Below are positions 1-7,240 of a stretch of 7,586 nt of DNA, piece after piece. Below the pieces are notes generated by a model, which worked only from the letters and a program-made list of their open reading frames with translations, was not told where the DNA came from and did no database searches. The stretch lies in NCBI GenBank assembly GCA_002415785.1, contig DIAJ01000007.1:29478-37063 (forward strand). The letters are read 5' to 3'. Source of the DNA: Flavobacteriales bacterium UBA5081. Lineage in GTDB: Bacteria > Bacteroidota > Bacteroidia > Flavobacteriales_E > Vicingaceae. The translations under genes and the position numbers were made by a program. The stretch's first letter is position 1. Each line of letters opens with the position of its first letter.

Positions 1-3000
1 CAGTTAATCAATTGTCCACAAGAGCTAGTATTATTGCCATCTCCAAAGTTCCAAACACAGGAATCTCCTAACTGCGACTGATTAGTAAAATCTACCGGAA
101 GCGGTTGACAGCCATTGTTTACATTGGTTAAAAAGTCAGCTATCGGCTTTGGAAAAACGGTAATGTCTTTTTCTAAACTATCTATACAGCCACGGGCAGA
201 AGTAACTTTTAGAGTGGTAGTAAATACCGTATCACTTTGTCCTGAATTAATGAAAAAATGACGAGGATTCGCCTGTGGGCTAAAACCTCCATCTCCAAAT
301 CGCCACTCATAAGTCTGCGCTCCGGTTGATCGCTCTCTAAAATCAATACTTAGCGGACTACAGCCCATTGAATCAGAAATAAAGTCTGCTTTTACAAAAG
401 GATTTACTTCCACTCTCCTACTTGCCGTGTCACTACAGCCATTTGGCGTTTCTGTAATCAACTGAATATCGTTAAAAACCACCAATTGCGACTGATTATA
501 ATAGGTTTTTATAAAAGTGGCATCAGTAGTATCTGATGTTGTTCCATCTCCAAAATCCCAATGATAAGAGTTTGCTCCTGTTGAATTATTAGTAATTGTG
601 ATGGGGAGTGGTTGACAACCTTTATTCGTATCTAAACTAAATGAGGATGTGGGATTAGGAAAAACCAAAACATCTGCGGTAGTCGTATCAATACATCCAA
701 AACTGTTTTGGGCGATTAATTGGACGGTAAACACTTGATTATTTGTTGTATTATTTACAAAAGTATGCACAGGAGTTGGTCCGCTTGCAGAATTTCCATC
801 TCCAAAATCCCACTGATAATTAACAGCTCCAACAACGGAAGGAAAACGCACGCTTAAAGGACTACAACCTGAATCCGGATTAGCGGAAAAGTTAAAATTT
901 GGTTCCGGATAAATTTGAACAATTTGAGAAGTGGTGTCTCTACAGCCATTGGCTGACTCAACAATCAAACTTACTGTGTAATTATTGATAAAGAGTGTTT
1001 TATTTTCAAAGATATGAGTAGGATTTTCCTGCGTAGATATGGCAGAACTGTCGCCAAAATTCCAATAAAAATTAAGGTTAGAGCCCGGAGTTGTGTTCGT
1101 AAAGTTCACCTCTACAGGTCCACAATCAACTACAGCATCGGAAGTAAATGAAGGTAGCGGTAATGGAGAAACTACAACACTGTCTGTGATGGTATCAGCA
1201 CAACCAAAAGTAGTTCTAGCTATTAATTGAATATAGTAGGTTGTATCTTCAGTACCATTATTCATATAAGTATGAGTGGGATTTTGTGTAGTATCCACAG
1301 CCGAACCATCGCCAAAAAACCACCTAAAGCTTGCTGCATTTGCAGAAGAAAGGTTATTGAAGTTTACTGACAAAGGTGAACAACCATTAGTTGTATCCAT
1401 TGAAAAGTCAGCTATCGGCGGCTCTTCAACAGTTACGGTTAATGTATCGCTATCGGTACAGTAGCCATTGTCTACAATCTGAATAACCGTAAACGTTCCG
1501 AAAGCAGTGTACAAATGTGAAGGATCTTGCGCAGAAGAACTGTCACCATCGCCAAAGTACCACTTATACGAAACAATTGGGTCTAAATTTGCGGTAGATT
1601 GATCCACAAAATTTGCCGGCTGATTTAAACAAACGGAGGCGACAGAAAATGCCGCAGTTGGTCTTTCTCTTACGTTGATATTCTTAGTAACCGAATCAAT
1701 ACAACCTTGGTTATTTGTTGTAATTAAAGTAACTCTATACATTCCGGGACTACCATAAAACTGCGTGGGAGGACTCTGACCGGAAAAGGTATTTCCATTG
1801 TCAAAGCGCCATTGCCAATCGACGATTGTTCCCGATGACTGATCACTAAAGTTCACAGACATACTATCACACTCATTGTTAGTATCAAAATTAAAATCTG
1901 CATTAGGTGCAGGATAAACGTGCAAATCAACCTCAGCTGTATCTGTACAGCCATTGGCTCCATTAATTCCTACAGCCAAACGAATGGTATAATCTCCTGG
2001 AGTATTATAGCTCACATTTTGATTACCTCCACCGAGATTTTGCCAGCCTGCCCCTTGATCAAAATTCCATTCAAAACGATTAGCTCCACCGATTGTGTTG
2101 TTTTGAAAGAGCACTGTTTCTCCTGCACAGATACTATCTTTATTAGCACTTAAACCGGCAGTTGGCGGGCTTGTAATCGTAATTGAAACAGAGCTTGTAT
2201 CTAAACCACAAAAGCTACTGTCAATTAAAGTAGCTGTATAAGTTCCTACACCCGGATAAGCCATTGGTGGAGGATTGATAATCGGTGGGTTCCAAGGGCG
2301 CCAATCAATTATTGAGTCATAGCCTAAGCCCCAGTAATCTCCAAAATTCCACTTCTCATAACGCTGAGAATTATTTCCTTCCGGAAAACAATTTCGAATA
2401 GTATTGTTGGTGTATTGAACAATGGTATCAGGATAACAAAGTAAAGTTGCTGAAGGTGTAATCACTGCCTCATCTAGATCCCACACTTTAAGTGGAAAGA
2501 AAGAAGCTGTTGAAGAGCCGCAATAATTTGTGGCAGTTAAAGTAACTTCTAAGTCACAAGACTGAACTCCAACACCCGGTTGGTAAGTATGATATACCGT
2601 ATCGCCTAAGTTGGTATAATCATAAGTTTCAGTGGGGCTACCATCGCCAAAATCCCAGGTAAACGTAGTAGTTTCAGAAATCTGTGTACTTGAATTTACA
2701 AATCGAAATTGCACAGGAGTACATCCAAAATTGTCATCACCTGAAGGTAATTGAATTGAAGCCAAAGGATTTCGTTCCATAACCACTACTCCATTCACAA
2801 CACAAGAAGTATTTTGATCAGTAATTGTAATGTTAAAAGTATCGGTAGTAGCAGTGTAGGTATGTTGTTCGAGACCTGTGGTTGTTAAACTTGCGCCAGT
2901 TGTATTTGGTGAACCATCACCCCAATCTATAATATAAGGTCCAATGTTCTGATCCACTTGAATAAAAACAGTGTAGTTTGCAGGAGAACAATGTATAAAA

Positions 3001-3020
3001 TAAGGATTATTCGATGGGGT
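1..3020 (-). repeat. Array of twelve degenerate ~250-bp units encoding PKD domains
   Basis: Within the large minus-strand gene the W-x-F-G-D-G core recurs at about 2908-2927, 2640-2660, 2338-2355, 2050-2070, 1791-1814, 1540-1562, 1302-1324, 1041-1064, 788-812, 540-560, 283-305 and 31-54, a spacing of roughly 240-310 bases. Units are diverged at DNA level. The longest identity I noticed is a 17-base match (131-147 and 1403-1419) encoding IADF at two unit starts. Units 3, 4 and 5 (cores WNFGDYW, WNFDQG, WRFDNG) lack the full GDG. Unit 1 has only WGDGSP. The last unit is cut by the window edge, so the true number is unknown. Confidence 0.88.
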
Positions 3021-3113
3021 ACCTGTACCATCATTCACCTGAAAACACTGTGCATTAACATCTTGCACAAGGCAAAAAGCAAAAAAACATAATATGGGTA
3101 TTATTTTTTGCAT
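1..3113 (-). CDS. Giant secreted multi-PKD-domain protein (C-terminus beyond the window)
   Basis: An uninterrupted minus-strand frame of 1037 codons starts at the ATG at 3113-3111 and is still open at position 1, so the protein is longer than seen. Upstream in frame a TAA is met with no other ATG between, which fixes the start. Residues 1-21 look like a Sec signal peptide: a Lys at 3, then a hydrophobic stretch (IIPILCFFAFCLV), ending in VNA|QC. It is not a lipobox. The rest is at least twelve PKD-like units of about 80-85 residues, recognised by W-x-F-G-D-G (near residues 63, 152, 255, 348, 435, 519, 598, 684, 769, 852, 937 and 1021). Most open with ADF...GCSPL and close with NGCxDT. PKD domains are extracellular beta-sandwiches often found in Bacteroidota adhesins and exoenzymes. 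Type IX secretion is likely, but the needed C-terminal domain is not in the window. No catalytic domain is visible. A role in adhesion or gliding is inference. Confidence 0.93.
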   Translation of the reverse strand, partial: MQKIIPILCFFAFCLVQDVNAQCFQVNDGTGTPSNNPYFIHCSPANYTVFIQVDQNIGPYIIDWGDGSPNTTGASLTTTGLEQHTYTATTDTFNITITDQNTSCVVNGVVVMERNPLASIQLPSGDDNFGCTPVQFRFVNSSTQISETTTFTWDFGDGSPTETYDYTNLGDTVYHTYQPGVGVQSCDLEVTLTATNYCGSSTASFFPLKVWDLDEAVITPSATLLCYPDTIVQYTNNTIRNCFPEGNNSQRYEKWNFGDYWGLGYDSIIDWRPWNPPIINPPPMAYPGVGTYTATLIDSSFCGLDTSSVSITITSPPTAGLSANKDSICAGETVLFQNNTIGGANRFEWNFDQGAGWQNLGGGNQNVSYNTPGDYTIRLAVGINGANGCTDTAEVDLHVYPAPNADFNFDTNNECDSMSVNFSDQSSGTIVDWQWRFDNGNTFSGQSPPTQFYGSPGMYRVTLITTNNQGCIDSVTKNINVRERPTAAFSVASVCLNQPANFVDQSTANLDPIVSYKWYFGDGDSSSAQDPSHLYTAFGTFTVIQIVDNGYCTDSDTLTVTVEEPPIADFSMDTTNGCSPLSVNFNNLSSANAASFRWFFGDGSAVDTTQNPTHTYMNNGTEDTTYYIQLIARTTFGCADTITDSVVVSPLPLPSFTSDAVVDCGPVEVNFTNTTPGSNLNFYWNFGDSSAISTQENPTHIFENKTLFINNYTVSLIVESANGCRDTTSQIVQIYPEPNFNFSANPDSGCSPLSVRFPSVVGAVNYQWDFGDGNSASGPTPVHTFVNNTTNNQVFTVQLIAQNSFGCIDTTTADVLVFPNPTSSFSLDTNKGCQPLPITITNNSTGANSYHWDFGDGTTSDTTDATFIKTYYNQSQLVVFNDIQLITETPNGCSDTASRRVEVNPFVKADFISDSMGCSPLSIDFRERSTGAQTYEWRFGDGGFSPQANPRHFFINSGQSDTVFTTTLKVTSARGCIDSLEKDITVFPKPIADFLTNVNNGCQPLPVDFTNQSQLGDSCVWNFGDGNNTSSCGQLIN

Positions 3114-3168
3114 CAAAGTTTGATACGTATAATCGTTGACATTGTTTTATTTAAAGCTAATTTAAATA

Positions 3169-4956
3169 TTATGCAGCAGATTTAATCACTTTGTTTTTAG
3201 CATTTTCAAGCATTAACATACGAATGTACTTAACAGGAGCACTACCATAACTTAAAAATTCTTCGTGAAACTCTTTCAAGTCAAAATTCTCTCCTAAAAC
3301 TTCTCTCATTTCATCTCTCAATTGCATAATTTCATAATAACCTGTGAAATAGCTACAAAGTTGCACTTGGCTTAGTCTTGCTCTTCGCCACTTACCGACT
3401 GCTTCAGACTTTTGCTGAAAAGCTTCTTTCATCAACAAACCCATAACATCCTCTTCAGTAAAATCATGAACATGAACTCCATAATCTAAAATTGTATTAC
3501 ATACCGTTCTCAAGTTCCATTTGTAGTACATTAATCCCATTTCTAAATGGTCGCCGCCATATCCGGCTTCCAACATCATTTTTTCGGTATAAACCGCCCA
3601 TCCTTCAATCATTGCTCCGTTACCGAGAATACTTTTAATCATACTAGGCGACTGATTACTATAAACCAATTGAGTATAATGACCCGGAATTGCTTCATGA
3701 ATATTTAAAATTTGTAACACATAATCATTGTACTCTCTCAAGTAACTCTCAGCTTCTTCTTCAGAGTAATGATCGAGTGGCGTTACATTGTAATAGGTTT
3801 CTGCATCTTGATCATACGGGCCGGGTGCAGAAATGGAAGCACCTGCAACTCCTCGCATATATTCCGGAGTTTCTCTAACCACTAATGGTTTGTTCGGATC
3901 AAGTGTTAACAAATCATGATCAATAACAAATTTTTCTAATTCAGGAATTTGCTGACGAATAGCTGTTATAAAAGAATCTCTGTGAACATGACTTTTACTC
4001 ACTTCATCAATCACCATTTGAATTTGCTCTAAAATAACTCCCGGTTTTTCCTTCTCACCAAAATATTTCTCCCAAAGCATATCCGACAAACGATACATCT
4101 GATCGTGAAGTCGGTTTTTTTCTTCAACTGCTGCCTTAAAAATCTCTTCGGCTGAATAAGCAGATTGAATTTGATGTTGGAATTTCTTTTCAAACAACTC
4201 CTTCCCTATTCTAAACGACTCATCATCTTCAGGCAGATTAGGCAAGACATCGTCTTTTAAATAAGTAACATAATCGTCAATAGAATGAACTGCCTTCTCT
4301 ATTAACTTTTTAAAATGATTTTTAAATTCTACGTCAAGTTCTGCTACCTCTAAGGAGTCAATTAACGTTTTCTCGAAAATGGATTTGGAACCTTCTAATT
4401 GTTCAATGGCTAGTTCTGTGTGAACTTTTGTTGGATTCTTTAGATTTGCTTTTGCCGCCTTATAATAAGCATCTACATTTTTTAGTTTTAACTGAATGTT
4501 TTTCAACCTTTTGTCCAATGGATCTTTTCTATAATTAATTACTTGAAAAAAAGCTCCCCCTAAATTATAACTAGCCGGATTCCATTCATAGCTTTTGAAT
4601 TCATTTTCATAAAAATCAATTGAATTCAAGTAATCGCGAATCATATACCAATCGATTCTATTTAAATCACTCAAGTCTTTTTCATTAAATTGATTCAATT
4701 TATTTTGCATGTTCTTCGCAAAACTCAAGCTTTTTTGTAGGTTCTCTTCATTGGGAATAGGCAAGATAGAATCGTAATCATGAAAACCTTCATAAGATGA
4801 CCAAATGGGGTTTTCCTTCCAAAGCTCTTCAATAAATTGAGACTTAAACTTTTCAAATTCAACATTATGATCAACTACCTTTTTAGTAGTTTTTTTCTCA
4901 TTATCGCCACATGAAAATAAAGCAAGCGCTAAGCAAAGACCTAAAATTCTTTTCAT
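3169..4956 (-). CDS. DUF885-family zinc peptidase-like lipoprotein
   Basis: A 595-residue protein of the DUF885 family, a group of gluzincin-like proteins presumed to be metallopeptidases. Key motifs are HEAIPGH at residues 420-426 (zinc ligands His420 and His426, catalytic Glu421) and MIEGWAVYTE, whose Glu451 is the likely third ligand. The later segments LRTVCNTILDYGVHV and YFTGYYEIMQLRDEM also fit the family. The N-terminus MKRILGLCLALALFSC is a lipoprotein signal with lipobox LFSC and lipidated Cys16, so the protein should sit in the envelope. The ATG at 4956 is preferred because it opens directly on that signal and has a modest purine stretch (GAGAT) just upstream; a TTG at 4983 would add nine residues ahead of the signal. 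Length is normal for the family and the motifs are intact. It diverges from the prolyl oligopeptidase gene and ends 55 bases before the PKD gene on the same strand. The substrate is unknown; peptide hydrolysis is inferred. Confidence 0.92.
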   Translation of the reverse strand: MKRILGLCLALALFSCGDNEKKTTKKVVDHNVEFEKFKSQFIEELWKENPIWSSYEGFHDYDSILPIPNEENLQKSLSFAKNMQNKLNQFNEKDLSDLNRIDWYMIRDYLNSIDFYENEFKSYEWNPASYNLGGAFFQVINYRKDPLDKRLKNIQLKLKNVDAYYKAAKANLKNPTKVHTELAIEQLEGSKSIFEKTLIDSLEVAELDVEFKNHFKKLIEKAVHSIDDYVTYLKDDVLPNLPEDDESFRIGKELFEKKFQHQIQSAYSAEEIFKAAVEEKNRLHDQMYRLSDMLWEKYFGEKEKPGVILEQIQMVIDEVSKSHVHRDSFITAIRQQIPELEKFVIDHDLLTLDPNKPLVVRETPEYMRGVAGASISAPGPYDQDAETYYNVTPLDHYSEEEAESYLREYNDYVLQILNIHEAIPGHYTQLVYSNQSPSMIKSILGNGAMIEGWAVYTEKMMLEAGYGGDHLEMGLMYYKWNLRTVCNTILDYGVHVHDFTEEDVMGLLMKEAFQQKSEAVGKWRRARLSQVQLCSYFTGYYEIMQLRDEMREVLGENFDLKEFHEEFLSYGSAPVKYIRMLMLENAKNKVIKSAA

Positions 4957-4999
4957 ACTAATCTCTATTATTTTTAAACCCAATTGGCAGTAAAGGTAA

Positions 5000-5028
5000 T
5001 TGAATCAAATGCAAAATGATTATGTTTG
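5000..5028 (+). promoter_or_regulatory. Bacteroidota-type promoter (TTG-N18-TAnnTTTG) of the prolyl oligopeptidase gene
   Basis: TATGTTTG at 5021-5028 matches the Bacteroidota -7 consensus TAnnTTTG perfectly, and a TTG at 5000-5002 lies 18 bases before it, within the usual 17-23 spacing for the -33 element. Transcription would start near 5033-5036, only about a dozen bases before the ATG at 5047. This favours that ATG over the in-frame TTG at 5026, which would lie upstream of the transcript start. Confidence 0.72.
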
Positions 5029-5046
5029 GTAGCTAAAATTATAAAC

Positions 5047-7188
5047 ATGAAAAAAATCACATACATTTCGCTAAGTATCCTTTTAGCAGCTTGTCAAGCT
5101 CCGAAAGAAGAAAAGACTGAAAAGAAAGAAATACAATTAAAACCTTATCCGGAAGTAAAAAAAGATAGTATTGTTGACAATTACTTTGGAACAGAAGTCG
5201 CCGATCCATACAGATGGTTGGAAAACGACACTTCTAAAGAAACTGCTGAATGGGTTCAGGCTCAAAATGAAGTAACTTTTGACTATTTAGCTCAAATCCC
5301 ATATAGAGATCAAATTGAAGATCGACTAACTGAACTTTGGAATTATGAACGTTTGGGCACACCTTTTAAAAGAGGAAAATTTTACTTTTTCTTTAAAAAC
5401 GACGGCATTCAAAACCAAAGTGTTTTATACTATCAAAAAAGCTTAGACGCTGAAGCAGAAGTATTATTAGACCCCAATAAACTTTCAGATAAAGGAACTA
5501 CTGCCATTAATGGTTTGGGGTTTAGCAAAGATGCACAGTATATGTCTTATGGAATCTCACATGCCGGTTCTGACTGGGTAGAAATTCACACCATGAATTT
5601 AGAAACCAAAGAGGAACTTGAAGACATAATTAAATACGTAAAATTTAGCGGTATCAGTTGGAAAGCTGATGGATTTTATTACAGTGCTTATGAAGCTCCT
5701 GAAAATGGATCAGACTACTCAGCAAAAAATGAATTTCACAGTGTTTATTACCATAAAATTGGCACCACACAAGCCGATGACAAATTGGTTTACAGAGATG
5801 AAAAACATCCCCTTAGAAATGTTGGTGCGGGCGTTACAGATGATGAAAAGTATTTGATTGTTAGTACATCAGAATCTACAAATGGAAATGGACTTAAAAT
5901 AAAAAATCTAGAAACTGATGGCGAATTAATTACCATAGTCAACGATTTTGATAACGACCACTCTGTGATTGATCATTTGGGTGACGGAAAGTTTTTAGTT
6001 GAAACCAATTTTGAAGCCCCAAACGGTCGATTATGTATAATGGATATAAAAAATCCTTCAAAGAGCAATTGGGAAACACTCATTCCTGAAAAAGAATATG
6101 TATTAAGAGGAGCTGAACTTGCTGGCGGTAAGTTATTTGCCTCATATATGAAAGATGTTAAAAGCAAATTAGAAGTTTACGATTTAGATGGAAATTACCA
6201 ATACGATATTGACTTAGCTGGTATTGGAATGGCTTCTTTTAGTGGCGATAAGGAGGAAAACAAAGCGTTTTACTCCTTTACATCTTACACTCAACCAACG
6301 AGTATTTATAGTTACGATATAGAAAACAATGAGTCAAGTCTTTACTTTAAGCCAACGACCGACTTTAAAAGTGAAGACTACATAACTAAACAAGTGTTTT
6401 ACAGCAGTAAAGACGGCACAAAGATTCCTATGTTTATTACCCACAAAAAGGGAATTAAAATGGACGGTAGTAATCCAACCTTCTTGTATGGATATGGAGG
6501 ATTTAACATTAGTATTACACCCTCCTATTCTGCTCGAAATGCTGTATTCTTTGAGCAAGGAGGAATTTATGCTGTTGCCAATTTACGAGGAGGAAGCGAA
6601 TACGGCGAAGAATGGCATAAAGCAGGCTGGCGTTTTAACAAGCAAAATGTTTTCGATGATTTTATTGCAGCTGCAGAATTTTTAATCGACAGCAGTTATA
6701 CTTCTTCTGAAAAGCTTGCGATTCACGGGCGTTCAAATGGTGGTTTATTAGCTGGTGCAGTAATGACCCAACGTCCGGATTTAATGGCTGTCTCCTTACC
6801 CGGAGTAGGAGTTTTAGATATGTTGCGTTATCACAAATTTACCATTGGTTGGGCATGGGCCGGAGAATATGGCGACAGCGAGCAAAGCAAGGAAAGTTTT
6901 GAGAATCTCTATGCTTATTCTCCTTTACACAACATTGAGGAAGGTGTTGAATACCCGGCTACAATGGTTACCACTGCTGACCACGACGATCGTGTAGTTC
7001 CGGCACATTCTTTCAAGTTTATCTCAGCCTTGCAAGACAAGCACAAGGGAGAAAACCCTGTATTAATTCGAATTGATGTAGATGCCGGGCATGGTGCAGG
7101 CAAACCTACTTCAAAAACCATTGAAGAGTGGGCAGACATTTGGAGTTTTGTGCTTTGGAATGTTGATGCAGAGGTGAAAATGAAATAG
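5047..7188 (+). CDS. Prolyl oligopeptidase (family S9A), predicted lipoprotein
   Basis: A 713-residue serine peptidase that cleaves short peptides after proline. The N-terminal signature DPYRWLE is at residues 53-59, a beta-propeller spans roughly 75-435, and the alpha/beta-hydrolase domain fills the rest. The catalytic triad is Ser563 in HGRSNGG, an Asp in DHDDRV (most likely Asp647, the first of DDR) and His682 in DAGHGAGK. Tyr483 in YGYGGF matches the oxyanion-hole Tyr of the pig enzyme. Trp604 and Arg649 match its proline-stacking Trp595 and substrate-binding Arg643. All key residues are present and length is typical. The N-terminus carries a lipobox, LAAC, with lipidated Cys16 followed by a Lys/Glu-rich linker, placing the enzyme in the envelope, not the cytosol. 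The ATG at 5047 opens exactly on this signal; there is no clear Shine-Dalgarno, as is common in the phylum. It is monocistronic, with its own promoter and terminator. Prolyl endopeptidase is the most specific name supported; related S9A members (protease II) prefer basic residues. Confidence 0.95.
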   Translation: MKKITYISLSILLAACQAPKEEKTEKKEIQLKPYPEVKKDSIVDNYFGTEVADPYRWLENDTSKETAEWVQAQNEVTFDYLAQIPYRDQIEDRLTELWNYERLGTPFKRGKFYFFFKNDGIQNQSVLYYQKSLDAEAEVLLDPNKLSDKGTTAINGLGFSKDAQYMSYGISHAGSDWVEIHTMNLETKEELEDIIKYVKFSGISWKADGFYYSAYEAPENGSDYSAKNEFHSVYYHKIGTTQADDKLVYRDEKHPLRNVGAGVTDDEKYLIVSTSESTNGNGLKIKNLETDGELITIVNDFDNDHSVIDHLGDGKFLVETNFEAPNGRLCIMDIKNPSKSNWETLIPEKEYVLRGAELAGGKLFASYMKDVKSKLEVYDLDGNYQYDIDLAGIGMASFSGDKEENKAFYSFTSYTQPTSIYSYDIENNESSLYFKPTTDFKSEDYITKQVFYSSKDGTKIPMFITHKKGIKMDGSNPTFLYGYGGFNISITPSYSARNAVFFEQGGIYAVANLRGGSEYGEEWHKAGWRFNKQNVFDDFIAAAEFLIDSSYTSSEKLAIHGRSNGGLLAGAVMTQRPDLMAVSLPGVGVLDMLRYHKFTIGWAWAGEYGDSEQSKESFENLYAYSPLHNIEEGVEYPATMVTTADHDDRVVPAHSFKFISALQDKHKGENPVLIRIDVDAGHGAGKPTSKTIEEWADIWSFVLWNVDAEVKMK

Positions 7189-7211
7189 AAACAAATAATT
7201 TTTCATGAAAG

Positions 7212-7240
7212 AAAAGCTACTCAAATGAGTGGCTTTTTTT
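7212..7240 (+). terminator. Rho-independent terminator of the prolyl oligopeptidase gene
   Basis: An 11-base-pair stem (7212-7222 with 7227-7237, one T-G wobble at 7218/7231) closes an AAAT loop, and seven T residues run through 7234-7240. It begins 24 bases after the stop codon at 7188. On the other strand the same hairpin is followed by a short T stretch (TTTTCTTTC), so it may also serve the convergent DUF2200 gene, whose stop codon (7241-7239) lies in this T-run. Confidence 0.88.

Noticed and set aside
1276..2153. Plus-strand frames of 62 and 77 codons (1276-1464, 1920-2153)
   Set aside because: They lie opposite the long PKD gene, show no motif or translation signal, and are explained by the antisense of the repeat coding.
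3152..3159. Minus-strand TAGCTTTA as a promoter element for the PKD gene
   Set aside because: The final base deviates from TAnnTTTG and no TTG is correctly spaced upstream.
3148..3168. 8-bp inverted repeat (tatttaaa, gctaa loop, tttaaata) after the DUF885 gene
   Set aside because: The stem is only A-T pairs and no T-run follows on the minus strand, so it is a poor terminator; read-through into the PKD gene remains possible.
3690..3878. Plus-strand 62-codon frame
   Set aside because: It is antisense to the conserved HExxPGH region of the DUF885 gene and has no features of its own.
4957..4983. TTG at 4983 as start of the DUF885 gene
   Set aside because: It would put nine residues before an otherwise perfect lipoprotein signal; the ATG at 4956 is better.
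4991..4998. Minus-strand TACCTTTA as a -7 element for the DUF885 gene
   Set aside because: It matches TAnnTTTG except for the last base and lies about 35 bases before the start, but no TTG sits at a proper distance upstream (the nearest leaves only 13 bases).
5669..7139. Several 62-74 codon frames on both strands between 5669 and 7139
   Set aside because: All lie inside the prolyl oligopeptidase gene, whose catalytic and structural motifs account for this sequence.
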